A DNA stretch of 54,737 nucleotides from Bacteroidaceae bacterium (GCA_017470525.1 JAFUYM010000031.1:1-54737), one strand, 5' to 3'. Positions 17,113 to 26,409 are shown, counted from the stretch's first letter. The notes: generated by a model from the sequence alone, not told the origin. Numbers and translations: made by a program.

Positions 17113-18504
17113 CTACAATTTTCTTGGGTCAGTTACGACTCCTGTGATGGCAGATGCTGCCACAACCAGCGGCGAGGCAAGGATGGTGCGGGCACCGGGA
17201 CCTTGGCGACCCACGAAGTTGCGGTTGCTGGTGGAGATGGAGAGTTTGCCAGCGGGCACCCTGTCGGGGTTCATGGCAAGGCAGGAAGAACATGAGGGAA
17301 GACGGAGTTCAAAGCCTGCCTCTTCCAGAATCTTGTCAATGCCCTCGTCAATAATCTGCTGACGAACGAGCCATGAGCCAGGGACGAGCCAAGCCACCAC
17401 GTTGTCCGCCTTCTTCTTGCCTTTCACGACAGAGGCGAAGGCACGGAAGTCTTCGATGCGACCATTGGTACATGCACCAAGGAAGCAGTAATCGACTGGC
17501 ACACCTTCAAGTTTCTGACCAGGCTGGAACTGCATGTATTCCAACATGCTGAGGAACTGGCTCTGGTCTGCCTCTGGAATCTCGTCGAGCGTTGGAATGC
17601 ACTCGTCGATGGCGATGCCAGCACCGGGGTTGGTTCCGTAAGTGATGCGTGGAGCGATGTCTTCAGCACGGTAGGTCACTTCCTTGTCAAACACGGCATC
17701 GGGGTCGGAATAGAGTTGCTTCCATTCTTCCACCGCCTTGTCCCAGTCGGCACCCTTGGGGGCATATTCACGCCCTTTCAGATAGGCGAATGTGGTCTCG
17801 TCGGGAGCAATCAGACCTGCACGTGAGCCCATCTCGATGGAGAGGTTGGAAAGGGTCAAACGACCTTCCATGCTCATGTTGCGGACAGCCGAACCTGCGT
17901 ATTCCACAGCATACCCAGTAGCACCACTGGTGGTCATCTGAGCCATGATGTAGAGTGCCACGTCCTTGGCGGTCGTACCCTCTGGCAGCGTACCTTCGAT
18001 GTTGATTCTCATGGTCTTGGGCTTGCTCTGCAGGATGCACTGCGAAGCCAACACCTGTGCCACCTCGCTGGTGCCGATACCCATCGCAATGGCACCCACG
18101 GCTCCATGCGTAGAAGTGTGCGAGTCACCACACACAATGGTCATGCCTGGCAACGAAAGTGCCTTCTCGGGACCCACCACATGGATGATGCCGTTGTCCT
18201 TCGTACCCATCGCGAAGTGCTTGATGCCGAACTCGGCACAGTTCTTCGCCAAGGTCTCCACCTGCTTCCGTCCCACAGGGTCGTTGATGACCTCCTGCTG
18301 GTCAGACGGAGTGTTATGGTCGGGCATTGCCACCACATGGTCGGGGCGGAACACCTTGATGTTCTTGTCTCTCAGCGTATCAAATGCCTGTGGACTTGTC
18401 ACCTCATGGGCATACAAGCGGTCGATATACAACTGTGTGGGACCATCCTCCACGTTCTGAACCACGTGGGCATCCCATATCTTGTCAAATAATGTCTTTC
18501 CCAT
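17113..18504 (-). CDS. leuC: 3-isopropylmalate dehydratase large subunit
   Basis: 463 residues, full length for the family. Aconitase-type cytoplasmic 4Fe-4S enzyme. [12 protein letters not shown] and FLGACTNGR are present, and the cluster ligands are the Cys of GACTNGR (about residue 345) and the CSSC pair (about residue 407). Works with LeuD. It starts 3 bases after the leuA stop, so the two are co-transcribed and probably translationally coupled. Confidence 0.95.
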   Translation of the reverse strand: MGKTLFDKIWDAHVVQNVEDGPTQLYIDRLYAHEVTSPQAFDTLRDKNIKVFRPDHVVAMPDHNTPSDQQEVINDPVGRKQVETLAKNCAEFGIKHFAMGTKDNGIIHVVGPEKALSLPGMTIVCGDSHTSTHGAVGAIAMGIGTSEVAQVLASQCILQSKPKTMRINIEGTLPEGTTAKDVALYIMAQMTTSGATGYAVEYAGSAVRNMSMEGRLTLSNLSIEMGSRAGLIAPDETTFAYLKGREYAPKGADWDKAVEEWKQLYSDPDAVFDKEVTYRAEDIAPRITYGTNPGAGIAIDECIPTLDEIPEADQSQFLSMLEYMQFQPGQKLEGVPVDYCFLGACTNGRIEDFRAFASVVKGKKKADNVVAWLVPGSWLVRQQIIDEGIDKILEEAGFELRLPSCSSCLAMNPDRVPAGKLSISTSNRNFVGRQGPGARTILASPLVVAASAITGVVTDPRKL

Positions 18505-18507
18505 TGT

Positions 18508-20010
18508 TTAATCGCGGAATTTATTGATACAATCAATGTAAGCCTCAACGGAGGCGGTGACGATGTCGGTGTTGGCACCGAAGCCATAGTAGAGGTGGTT
18601 GTTGTACTCCACCTGCATGTGCACCTTACCCATGTCGTCGGAGCCCTTCGAGATGGCTTGGATGGTGAACTCCTTGAGGGTCATCTGACGCTTGATAATC
18701 TGCTTGAGTGCCTTGATGGCAGCATCCACAGGACCATTGCCCGATGCGGCAGCCTCGAAGTGCTCGTTGGCGATGGCAAGACCGATAGAAGCCACGCTCT
18801 TCACGCCCATGCCCGTTGTCACTTGCAGGTAGTCGAGTTTCACATTGTGCGTCTCCGAACGGTCGGCACCAGCCAACACGAGGATGTCATCATCCGTCAC
18901 CTCCTTCTTCTTATCAGCCAGTTTGAGGAACTCCTCATAGAGTTTGTCAAGTTTTTCGCCATCCACCTCCACGCCGTTCACGTGCAAACGATGCTTCAGA
19001 GCAGCACGACCCGAACGAGCCGTCAGCACGATAGCGTTGTCATCAATGCCCACTTCCTTGGGGTCCATGATTTCGTAGGTCGATGCGTTCTTCAGCACAC
19101 CGTCCTGATGGATGCCGCTGGAGTGTGCAAATGCGTTCTTGCCCACAATCGCCTTGTTGGGCTGCACAGGCATATTCATCAGCGACGACACCATGCGGCT
19201 GGTCGGATAAATCTTCGTTGTGTTGATGTTCGTCTCGATGCCGAGGTCTGGGTGAGTCTTGAAAATCATCGCCACCTCTTCCAGAGAGGTATTACCGGCA
19301 CGTTCGCCAATACCATTGATGGTCACCTCCACCTGACGGGCACCTGCCAAGACACCAGCCACCGTGTTTGCCGTCGCCATGCCGAGGTCGTTGTGGCAGT
19401 GGGTCGAGAGGATGGACTTGCCAGCGGCAAAAGCATCCACATGCTCGTAGAGGTACTTGATTTTCTCATGATACTCGTTCGGCACACGGAATCCCGTCGT
19501 GTCGGGGATGTTACAAACCGTCGCACCCGCCTTGGTCACGGCATCAATCACACGAGCCAAGTACTCGTTGTCCGTGCGACCTGCATCCTCCGCATAAAAC
19601 TCCACATCCTCCACGTACTTCTTGGCATACTTCACCGCAGCCACAGCACGTTCGATGATTTCCTCTGGAGTGGAGTTGAACTTGTACTTGATGTGTGAAG
19701 GACTCGTGCCGATACCCGTGTGGATACGCTTCCGCTTCGCATACTGCAACGCGTCGGCTGCCACGTCAATGTCCTTCTGCACTGCACGAGTCAACGCACA
19801 GATGGTCGGCCATGTGACCGCCTTCGAGATTTCAACCACGCTGTTGAAATCGCCAGGGCTGGAGATGGGGAATCCAGCCTCGATGACATCCACGCCCAAT
19901 GCCTCCAACTGCCTTGCCACCTGAATCTTCTCAACCGTGTTGAGTTGACATCCTGGCACCTGCTCGCCGTCACGGAGCGTCGTGTCGAAAATAAACAATC
20001 TGTCTGCCAT
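18508..20010 (-). CDS. leuA: 2-isopropylmalate synthase
   Basis: 500 residues. Catalyses acetyl-CoA plus 2-oxoisovalerate to 2-isopropylmalate, the first committed leucine step. The N-terminal TIM barrel carries [14 protein letters not shown] (residues 10-23), the metal-binding HCHND and [11 protein letters not shown]; the C-terminal LeuA dimerisation domain gives leucine feedback. Start at MADRLFIFD. It heads the leuA-leuC-leuD-DUF4234 unit and is preceded by a leucine attenuator (leader peptide 20115-20210, terminator 20061-20095). No leuB follows. Confidence 0.95.
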   Translation of the reverse strand: MADRLFIFDTTLRDGEQVPGCQLNTVEKIQVARQLEALGVDVIEAGFPISSPGDFNSVVEISKAVTWPTICALTRAVQKDIDVAADALQYAKRKRIHTGIGTSPSHIKYKFNSTPEEIIERAVAAVKYAKKYVEDVEFYAEDAGRTDNEYLARVIDAVTKAGATVCNIPDTTGFRVPNEYHEKIKYLYEHVDAFAAGKSILSTHCHNDLGMATANTVAGVLAGARQVEVTINGIGERAGNTSLEEVAMIFKTHPDLGIETNINTTKIYPTSRMVSSLMNMPVQPNKAIVGKNAFAHSSGIHQDGVLKNASTYEIMDPKEVGIDDNAIVLTARSGRAALKHRLHVNGVEVDGEKLDKLYEEFLKLADKKKEVTDDDILVLAGADRSETHNVKLDYLQVTTGMGVKSVASIGLAIANEHFEAAASGNGPVDAAIKALKQIIKRQMTLKEFTIQAISKGSDDMGKVHMQVEYNNHLYYGFGANTDIVTASVEAYIDCINKFRD

Positions 20011-20060
20011 ATATTTGTTAATTTATAAATCCCACAACCATAGACACAGCCACCTATATA

Positions 20061-20095
20061 AAAGTAAAACCTTTCCCACGGTTGTGAGAAAGGTT
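20061..20095 (-). terminator. Leucine attenuator terminator
   Basis: Minus strand: AACCTTTCTCAC, a 4-base loop, GTGGGAAAGGTT (12 bp; 20084-20095 with 20068-20079), then TTTTACTTTT. The 5' arm can instead pair with GGTGAGAAAGGTG of 20135-20148 as an antiterminator. That segment can in turn pair with ACCTTTT inside the Leu codon run near 20173-20179. It lies between the leader peptide and leuA. Confidence 0.8.
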
Positions 20096-20114
20096 AAACA
20101 CTATATCTGTACTG

Positions 20115-20210
20115 CTATGCCCGATAACACGCACACACCTTTCTCACCTCCGACTCAGTAAGTCGAAGTCCCAAAAGGTTGAGTAGCGATGTGTTACCAA
20201 ATGTTGCCAT
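20115..20210 (-). CDS. Leucine leader peptide of the leu operon (31 residues)
   Basis: Short minus-strand frame ATG (20210) to TAG (20115). Starts MATFGNTS and continues LLNLLGLRL, six Leu in nine codons (CTA CTC AAC CTT TTG GGA CTT CGA CTT), then a tail ending VCACYRA. It begins about 12 bases after the inferred transcription start and ends before the terminator. When charged tRNA-Leu is scarce, the ribosome would stall in the Leu codons and free the antiterminator segment, allowing leuA transcription. Its position, Leu density and competing stems make it a convincing attenuation leader. The mechanism is inferred from enteric leu, ilv and his leaders. Confidence 0.82.
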   Translation of the reverse strand: MATFGNTSLLNLLGLRLTESEVRKVCACYRA

Positions 20211-20228
20211 ATTTTACAAAATCGGTTG

Positions 20229-20258
20229 CAAAGATACCACTTTCTTTCCAAACTACAA
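20229..20258 (-). promoter_or_regulatory. Promoter of the leu operon leader
   Basis: Minus-strand TTG at 20258-20256, a 19-base gap, then TATCTTTG at 20236-20229. Near-perfect Bacteroidetes promoter, placing the RNA start about 12 bases before the leader ATG. Confidence 0.75.
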
Positions 20259-20304
20259 CCATTTTCATCAAAAAACTTTCAAAAACACACCTAAGAACGC
20301 TTTT

Positions 20305-21393
20305 TTACAAACTTTGCATGATTCGTTGCCGCTCTTTGGTGACATATTCGTTCAGACACTTGGCGACTTCAGGATAGTAGTCTTTCAAGGTTTTGTACGT
20401 ATCGCGATTCTTCGTGTAATAGCGAAGAACCGTCAGCAATTCGGGCATCCAGTTGAAGCCACAAGAAATCTGGTCGCTCAATTCATTCCCCACCGCTTTC
20501 GCATCAAAACCATTCTCCTGCATGTAGAGGATAACTGCAGCACGAACCACGCTCTCGTTCAGCACCGTCGTCTCGTTGCTGTATGCCTGTGCCATCATTG
20601 CCCTACGAGAAAGCGTATAAAGGAATTTTCCTGTCGTCAAGAGCAAACGCTGGTTCTCCGCATCATCCATCAACGGATTGACAAACGAATGGTTGAACTC
20701 GTGAATAAGAGTCGATGCATAACTCATGCCATCCTCAAACACGCCACCCGTTTCGGCATTCACCGCATAGCCACAAATGGCAAAAACCTCTTTGGGCTGA
20801 CCTACCAATTGCCTGCTCGAGCCATAATTGCCGCCACCATTCGTAAAGCCGATAATCACACCAAACCGTTCAGTCGGTTCCGTACCATAAAACTTGGCAT
20901 ACCAATCTTGATGGAAATACGGCATCACACGCTCGTTATACGCCTTCAGTCCTTCCGTATAAAACGCCTTATGCTGCACAAAAAACTCATGGAATTTCGT
21001 ATCACGATAGAACTGATTGAGTTTCTCCATAAAAGCATCCACATCCACCTCTGCCCAACGCTTTTCCAAATCGCTCTTCTCCCCTATCCTCTTCACCGTC
21101 TTTCCATCTACAGCCAGATGCACAGCCATGCTCATCACCGCATCATAGCCAATGCCATACTTGGGCTTCATTCCCTGCCAATACACCACCGTCGGGTGCT
21201 TCTTATACTTTCCAAACCACACCTCCGTCTCTTCCGTGTACTTCCCACCCAAATCCATGCTATACTCCCGATAACCTGCCGTCCGAGACAGAATTGCCAT
21301 CAATTCCACCGTCTCCGACACCTCCACCTTCACTTGTGCCGATGCCACGATGCACAGACACATGGCAATGAATGATATAAAAAAACGTTTCAT
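20305..21393 (-). CDS. DUF4932 exported protein, putative zinc metalloprotease
   Basis: 362 residues when started at MKRFFISFIAMCLCIVASAQ, a clear signal peptide. The open frame continues upstream to 21591 through a queC remnant, which I regard as fortuitous. DUF4932 is uncharacterised; this member has HEFNH at residues 231-235, matching the zinc-peptidase motif HExxH, with further acidic residues at 243-245 (DDAE). It is likely a periplasmic or surface metalloprotease; the substrate is unknown. It lies downstream of a GH30 gene on the same strand. Confidence 0.8.
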   Translation of the reverse strand: MKRFFISFIAMCLCIVASAQVKVEVSETVELMAILSRTAGYREYSMDLGGKYTEETEVWFGKYKKHPTVVYWQGMKPKYGIGYDAVMSMAVHLAVDGKTVKRIGEKSDLEKRWAEVDVDAFMEKLNQFYRDTKFHEFFVQHKAFYTEGLKAYNERVMPYFHQDWYAKFYGTEPTERFGVIIGFTNGGGNYGSSRQLVGQPKEVFAICGYAVNAETGGVFEDGMSYASTLIHEFNHSFVNPLMDDAENQRLLLTTGKFLYTLSRRAMMAQAYSNETTVLNESVVRAAVILYMQENGFDAKAVGNELSDQISCGFNWMPELLTVLRYYTKNRDTYKTLKDYYPEVAKCLNEYVTKERQRIMQSL

Positions 21394-21438
21394 ATTCTTA
21401 TTTTTCGTATTCCGTTGTATCCACGATACCAGCAACCA

Positions 21439-21591
21439 CCGCTCACAATGCATCTCTGCCAAAGGAATCTCTTTTGCATTGTGGTTGCTACCATAATCGA
21501 AGGAAATGCCGAGGGCAATGGTTTCCTGATATTCGTAGAGCATGGTAATCGAGTCCATGCCTCCCGATACAATAATGACTGAGTTTTTCAT
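21439..21591 (-). pseudogene. queC: queC N-terminal remnant (7-cyano-7-deazaguanine synthase)
   Basis: Encodes only the first about 51 residues of QueC: MKNSVIIVSGGMDSITMLYE with the PP-loop ATPase motif SGGMDS, then FDYGSNHNAKEIPLAEMHCE. The match ends near 21439 and the frame runs on into unrelated sequence and the DUF4932 gene. The other about 170 residues, including the zinc-binding Cys, are missing. The ATG overlaps the GH30 stop as ATGA. It is a deletion relic or an assembly chimera; a full queC would be expected elsewhere if queuosine is made. Confidence 0.75.
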
Positions 21592-23147
21592 TTGGTTATC
21601 ATCAATGTTGTGACCGAACGTGCTGGGAGCAGCGTTTTCTTCAGTTTCACAACACCCACGTTCTTCAGATTCTCCCCTTCCACATCGGATGTTCTGTATG
21701 CCACCGCCGTCTGCTTTCCTTTCACGTTCAGGTTTACGGTCTTGTCAGTCTTCGCATAGTTGATAGCCACGACTGCCACTGAGCCATCCGCGTTGCGATA
21801 GGCAGAAAGCATCAAACCATCCACCTCCATCTTTCCCTCCATGTCGAGACGCACAGCACCTGGACGGACGAAACGGGAGAAATTGCCAAGTGTCCACATC
21901 AGTTTCGAATCGCGCACCTGATTTGCTTGCACCATGCCACGCCCTTGCCCTCTTCTTCCTCCAGTGCGTTCCCCTCTGTTATACATACGAATCAAGCCGT
22001 CCTTATAATTGCCACCAGCCGCTCTCCACCACTGCCACGAACGGGCATTGGCAACGGTCAGGTCGTAGTGCATCACACGCGCCACATAGAGCGCCTCTTC
22101 CATCGAAAAGTCGAAACCACCTCCACCGTGAATTTCTTCATCGTTGGACATGATACAAAGTTCCGTCATCCAAAACTCGGCATCCACCTTTTTGAATGCC
22201 TCTGCCAATACTTTTCTATAACCATACAGCCCCTTCGTCTCATAGTATCGGTCGCCCGGTTTGAGAACGGGGGTGTTCGTCCAATACGAATGTCCTGCCA
22301 TCACCTTAGCGATATTGGGCAGGTTGCCCACATACGTGTCCACCGAATCAGGATTCCAAAAGCATTGGATTTCGTAGCCACGTTGCCAATCGGTTTCATG
22401 AGTGGCAAACATACAACGGAAATCGCTCGACTCGTTGATGAGGATGTTGGTCGTGATGCCACGCCGTTGGAACTCCTGGCTCATCTCCCTGGCGATGTGT
22501 GCCACCTCACGATTAGTGGCAGGAGTGCCTTCTTGCTTAGGTCCCAACCAGTTCCAGTGTCCGTCAGGTTCATTCACAGGGCAGACATAATCGAAGTGTA
22601 TGCCATCCTCTCGTTCTGCCTGTTCGAGCATGTCGGCAATGTAGGCAGCAAAATCGTCATAAGCATCTTCACGCAGATTGAACGTGCCTCCACGTCCTGT
22701 ATTAGTGGCAAGCCCATTCTGGGTCAATTGCACTGGAGGTGAATTATAGAATGCCAAAAATGTAGGCACTCCCCGTTCCTTCGCCAGTTTCAGGAAACGC
22801 CGCTGTCCTGTCTGCTTCTCAAAATATTCCGTTCGGGTGTCACGATTGATTTGAGCCGAATCGCCCTGTGTAGCACTGCCAGCCCCAGCATTGAAGCGCC
22901 AGATGCTCAGTCCGATGCCTTTCGGAGAGCCATCGCTGAACGCGTCAGATGAAAAGAGCCAATCTGCCACCTTCGTCTGCAACGAGTCTTCCCACTCCCC
23001 AATTTGCCACATGCTCCAGGCATCGCTGGCACCAAAGCCATCGATGCTCTGCTGCTCACGGTCAGTCACTCGAAAGGTTTCCACCTTCTGTGCATGCAGC
23101 GACACCATCGCCCATACACATATATTTATTATACACCACTTTTTCAT
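21588..23147 (-). CDS. Glycoside hydrolase family 30 protein (endo-beta-1,6-galactanase-like)
   Basis: 519 residues from MKKWCIINICVWAMVSLHAQ, a signal peptide; an upstream in-frame ATG at 23168 would overlap the regulator gene. The TIM barrel has QSIDGFGASDAWSMW, the acid/base E193 in CPVNEPDG and the nucleophile E329 in FWMTELCIM, followed by a C-terminal beta-sandwich (SAYRNADGSVAVVAINYAK). The form resembles GH30 endo-galactanases more than glucosylceramidases. It is exported and probably attacks plant or dietary galactan side chains. It starts 4 bases after the AraC gene, so the two form an operon. Confidence 0.82.
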   Translation of the reverse strand: MKKWCIINICVWAMVSLHAQKVETFRVTDREQQSIDGFGASDAWSMWQIGEWEDSLQTKVADWLFSSDAFSDGSPKGIGLSIWRFNAGAGSATQGDSAQINRDTRTEYFEKQTGQRRFLKLAKERGVPTFLAFYNSPPVQLTQNGLATNTGRGGTFNLREDAYDDFAAYIADMLEQAEREDGIHFDYVCPVNEPDGHWNWLGPKQEGTPATNREVAHIAREMSQEFQRRGITTNILINESSDFRCMFATHETDWQRGYEIQCFWNPDSVDTYVGNLPNIAKVMAGHSYWTNTPVLKPGDRYYETKGLYGYRKVLAEAFKKVDAEFWMTELCIMSNDEEIHGGGGFDFSMEEALYVARVMHYDLTVANARSWQWWRAAGGNYKDGLIRMYNRGERTGGRRGQGRGMVQANQVRDSKLMWTLGNFSRFVRPGAVRLDMEGKMEVDGLMLSAYRNADGSVAVVAINYAKTDKTVNLNVKGKQTAVAYRTSDVEGENLKNVGVVKLKKTLLPARSVTTLMITK

Positions 23148-23151
23148 ACTG

Positions 23152-24054
23152 CTATCCTTGTTTTTCATTTTTCAATCGTTTCTTATACTCTGTCGGTGAC
23201 ACCCCCATCTTCCTGCGAAACAAACGGGTGAAGTGATTCGGGTAGGTGAAGCCTAACTGCTGAGCAACCTCTGTGACCGACATGCTGGTGCCCAGCAACA
23301 TGGTTCGTGCCGCATCAATGATTTTCTGCTGCACATACTCCTGTGCCGTGATGTGCAATTCCCGTTTCACCACATCCCCGAAATAGTTGGGTGACCAATG
23401 GAACTGTTCTGCACACCATGCCACCGTCGGCTGTCCTTTCTGTTCGGGCAATCCGCTAGAGAGGTAATTGTCCAACATGGTGCTCAGACGCGACAAGATG
23501 TCGTTGTTTGCCTTGTGCTGGGTGTCAAACTGCCGTTCATAAAACCGTTTGCAATAACTGAGCAAATGCCCGATACCCAGACGGAGCATGTGCCCTGTTA
23601 GATGGTCGTCAGGCGTATGTAGTTCGGCAAAAATGTTGGCAAAACAATTCAAGAGGATGCTCCGCTCTGTGGCTGAAAGTACAAGGGCTTCCAACACATC
23701 ATAACTGAAGAAGTTGAACATATAGAAATCACGCCCCAACCCCGTCTTGATAAGCAGTTCTGAACGAAATACCAACATCCATCCTTTGGGCTTCACATTC
23801 GGGTCGAGATTCATCGCCACCACCTGTCCAGGCATCAACGTGAATACCGTGCCTGCTCCATAATGGATGCCCTTGCCACCCTTCGTCAGTTCGCCAAAGT
23901 CAGCATCCATCAGCACCACACAGTACATGCCGAAATCCGTCGGTTCGAAGAGCGACAGGTCTGCACGTGACAAGTCACCCACACTCACCATCGGATGCAG
24001 TGTCTGCTGGTGAAAATAGGCATTATATTCATCTATGTCATGAACTCTCTTCAT
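23152..24054 (-). CDS. AraC family transcriptional regulator
   Basis: 300 residues. The N-terminal half (about 1-190) is a cupin-like ligand-binding domain; the C-terminal 100 residues hold two HTH motifs (VAWCAEQFHWSPNYFGDVVK and VTEVAQQLGFTYPNHFTRLF) of the AraC/XylS type. Cytoplasmic. The promoter-proximal gene of a unit with the GH30 gene, which it most likely controls in response to a released sugar. Confidence 0.88.
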   Translation of the reverse strand: MKRVHDIDEYNAYFHQQTLHPMVSVGDLSRADLSLFEPTDFGMYCVVLMDADFGELTKGGKGIHYGAGTVFTLMPGQVVAMNLDPNVKPKGWMLVFRSELLIKTGLGRDFYMFNFFSYDVLEALVLSATERSILLNCFANIFAELHTPDDHLTGHMLRLGIGHLLSYCKRFYERQFDTQHKANNDILSRLSTMLDNYLSSGLPEQKGQPTVAWCAEQFHWSPNYFGDVVKRELHITAQEYVQQKIIDAARTMLLGTSMSVTEVAQQLGFTYPNHFTRLFRRKMGVSPTEYKKRLKNEKQG

Positions 24055-24079
24055 GCTGTATCTTATATATCATCAGCCA

Positions 24080-24087
24080 CAAATTTA
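24080..24087 (-). promoter_or_regulatory. -7 box for the AraC/GH30 unit
   Basis: Minus-strand TAAATTTG, 25 bases before the AraC start. The remaining 24088-24279 holds the divergent promoter of the lyase gene and nothing else I can identify. Confidence 0.5.
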
Positions 24088-24205
24088 GGTCTTTTTCTTC
24101 AAAAAGAGGTAAAAATGGTCGCAAAAAATGGTCTTTCGTATCACAAAAAGTAAAAGTGGTAGGTTTTTCAGTAAGAAAGTTCGTTCATTCGTGTACAAAA
24201 GCCAT

Positions 24206-24213
24206 TACATTTG
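24206..24213 (+). promoter_or_regulatory. -7 box for the tryptophanase-like gene
   Basis: TACATTTG followed by C, 66 bases before the ATG. No clear -33. Confidence 0.5.
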
Positions 24214-24279
24214 CACAAAAATAACCAACTTATTTAACTTTATAGCCACAACAGAAACAATAAACAACGACAAAAAACT

Positions 24280-25728
24280 ATGGCAGTAAAATTCTATTGT
24301 TCAGAGAACCAAGTGCCCCTCGAGATGCACAAGGTTCGCGTAGTACAAAAACTTCATCTCCTCCCCGTCGAGGAACGTCTGCGTGCCATCCAGCAAGCAG
24401 GCAACAACACATTCCTGTTGCAGAACAAGGACATCTACATGGACATGCTCACCGATTCAGGTGTGAACGGCATGACCGACCTACAAACCGCAGCCATGAT
24501 GACCGCCGACGACTCTTATGCTGGTTCTGAGACCTTCAACCGTGTGAAGGCTGCCGTCAAGGAAGTGTTCGGCACCGACAACGTGCTTCCAGCCCACCAA
24601 GGACGCGCCTGTGAGAACATCCTTGCCGAAGCCTATGTCAAGCCTGGCATGGTGACTATCATGAACTTCCACTTCACCACTACCAAGGCACACATCACCC
24701 GTCTGGGCGGTGAAGTCATCGAAGTGGTCAACAAGAAAGGACTCATTCCCCAAAGCGACGACCCCTTCAAGGGTGACTTCGACCTCGACGAACTCCGTGC
24801 CACCATCGAGAAGTACGGTCCCGAGAAAATTGCCTTCGTCCGCATTGAGGCAGGAACGAACCTCATTGGTGGTCAGCCCGTCAGCCTCGAAAACATGCTC
24901 GCCGTCACCGATATCTGCCACCAGTATGGTGTGAGGTCCGTGCTCGACGCCTCCCTCCTGCAAGATAATGTCTATTTCATGAAGACCCGCGAGGCACAGT
25001 GCAAGTACATGGAGCCACGTGAGATTTACCGACTACTCGCAGCCAAGTGCGACATCGTCTACTTCTCTGCCCGTAAACTCGGCTTCTCCCGTGGTGGCAT
25101 CATTACCAGCATCGACCCCAAATACACCAATGAGATGATGGAGTTCGTTCCCCTCTACGAAGGCTTCCTCACCTACGGCGGCATGGAAGTCCGCTCCATG
25201 GAAGCCATGGCACAGGGACTCTATGAGTCGCTTGACATGGAATACATCAACCAAGGTCCCGAATTCATTGCCTACTTGGTGAAGGAACTGGACGACTACG
25301 GAGTGCCCGTCATCAAGCCAGCAGGTGGACTCGGTGCCCACCTCAACTGCTCCGAATTTGTGCCCGACATGCCGCACAACCAATACCCAGCCGCAGCCGT
25401 CGGTGCCGCCCTCTACATAGCCGGTGGCATCCGAGGCATGGAACGAGGCACCGTGTCCGAACAGCGCGAACCTGACGGCACCGAACGCTATGCCGAACTG
25501 GAACTCCAGCGACTCGCCGTGCCACGTCGCGTGTTCACCCTCAGCCAAATCAAGTACTGTGCCGACCGTGTCAAGTGGGTATGGGACAACCGCCAACTCA
25601 TCGGCGGACTCAAGTGGACCCTCGAACCCAAAGTGCTCCGTTTCTTCTTCGGTCGCATGAAAGAAATCGGACATTGGCAGGAAGACCTCGCCAGCAAATT
25701 CCGTGAAGATTTCGGCGACAGCCTCTAA
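24280..25728 (+). CDS. Tryptophanase/tyrosine phenol-lyase family PLP-dependent beta-eliminating lyase
   Basis: 482 residues, cytoplasmic. Family marks: NTFLLQNKDIYMDMLTDSG (residues 43-61), DDSYAGSE, LPAHQGRACEN, IGGQPVSLENM, and a PLP lysine K266 in SARKLG. The family cleaves Trp or Tyr (to indole or phenol) plus pyruvate and ammonia. Two features differ from classical enzymes: the usual DA[ST]R is DASL (residues 223-226, Arg lost), and S[AG]KKD is SARKLG. The substrate may therefore be different. Monocistronic, with its own promoter and terminator. Confidence 0.82.
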   Translation: MAVKFYCSENQVPLEMHKVRVVQKLHLLPVEERLRAIQQAGNNTFLLQNKDIYMDMLTDSGVNGMTDLQTAAMMTADDSYAGSETFNRVKAAVKEVFGTDNVLPAHQGRACENILAEAYVKPGMVTIMNFHFTTTKAHITRLGGEVIEVVNKKGLIPQSDDPFKGDFDLDELRATIEKYGPEKIAFVRIEAGTNLIGGQPVSLENMLAVTDICHQYGVRSVLDASLLQDNVYFMKTREAQCKYMEPREIYRLLAAKCDIVYFSARKLGFSRGGIITSIDPKYTNEMMEFVPLYEGFLTYGGMEVRSMEAMAQGLYESLDMEYINQGPEFIAYLVKELDDYGVPVIKPAGGLGAHLNCSEFVPDMPHNQYPAAAVGAALYIAGGIRGMERGTVSEQREPDGTERYAELELQRLAVPRRVFTLSQIKYCADRVKWVWDNRQLIGGLKWTLEPKVLRFFFGRMKEIGHWQEDLASKFREDFGDSL

Positions 25729-25748
25729 GTCTTTCACCATCAACAAGG

Positions 25749-25790
25749 ATGCCGCAACACCCCACAACAGGATGTTGCGGTATTCTTCAT
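25749..25790 (+). terminator. Terminator of the tryptophanase-like gene
   Basis: An 11-bp stem (ATGCCGCAACA pairing with TGTTGCGGTAT) and a 13-base loop, followed by TCTTCATTT. It lies 20 bases past the stop codon. Confidence 0.7.
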
Positions 25791-25916
25791 TTCCGGACTT
25801 CTGAAGCCATAAAAACATTCGTATTTTATGTCACAAAAATCACCTATTTGTAAGAAAATCGCAAATGATAACATTTTTTATCTTTCTCAGTGTACGAAAA
25901 AGAAATGAAAAACGTT

Positions 25917-25924
25917 TATCTTTG
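25917..25924 (+). promoter_or_regulatory. -7 box for the exported-protein pair
   Basis: TATCTTTG followed by C, 62 bases before the start at 25987. Apart from this and the terminator, 25791-25986 shows nothing. Confidence 0.55.
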
Positions 25925-25986
25925 CAAATCATTCATCAGACATTGATTTACCACAAACATTGTTATCTAACTAATTGACATCTATT

Positions 25987-26409
25987 ATGAAACGGACGAT
26001 TTTAATGGCAGCCATTGCCGTCATGGGATATACCCAAACATGGGCAGACGACTATCCCTACTTGATGTTCCAGACAACCGACGGCACCACCACGGCTGTA
26101 ACGGCATCCGAACTCACTATCACCTTCTCTGACGGCAAACTTCTTGCCACCAATGCCGACGGTAGCAAGACCTTCACGCTGACCGACCTCAGCAAGATGT
26201 TTTTCTCTACGACTGACGATGCCAGCGGCATTGAGGAGGTACAAGACAACGGACAGCAGGAGGCAGAAAACAGCCCAGTGGAGGTGTTCACCCTTGCTGG
26301 CATCTCTTTGGGCAAATACGAAACGATGGAACAAGCAAAACGTACATTAAGCCCAGGTATTTATGTATTGAAAAGCGCAAGTCGAACCCTTAAAATCGCC
26401 GTGAAATAA
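25987..26409 (+). CDS. Small exported protein with C-terminal sorting-like motif
   Basis: 140 residues from MKRTILMAAIAVMGYTQTWA, a signal peptide. The middle (TASELTITFSDGKLLATN, FTLTDLSKMFFST) is a short beta-rich module common at the start of Prevotella surface proteins. The end (LSPGIYVLKSASRTLKIAVK) resembles the Bacteroidales C-terminal sorting motif. Function unknown. It ends 2 bases before the next ATG; both proteins share the D(I/L)(T/S)K(I/M) beta module near their N-termini, so they may assemble together at the surface. Confidence 0.72.
   Translation: MKRTILMAAIAVMGYTQTWADDYPYLMFQTTDGTTTAVTASELTITFSDGKLLATNADGSKTFTLTDLSKMFFSTTDDASGIEEVQDNGQQEAENSPVEVFTLAGISLGKYETMEQAKRTLSPGIYVLKSASRTLKIAVK

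Noticed and set aside
21393-21591. A genuine QueC-DUF4932 fusion protein
   Set aside because: The DUF4932 part has its own start and signal peptide, QueC is cut after about 51 residues, and cytosolic QueC would not be expected before an export signal.
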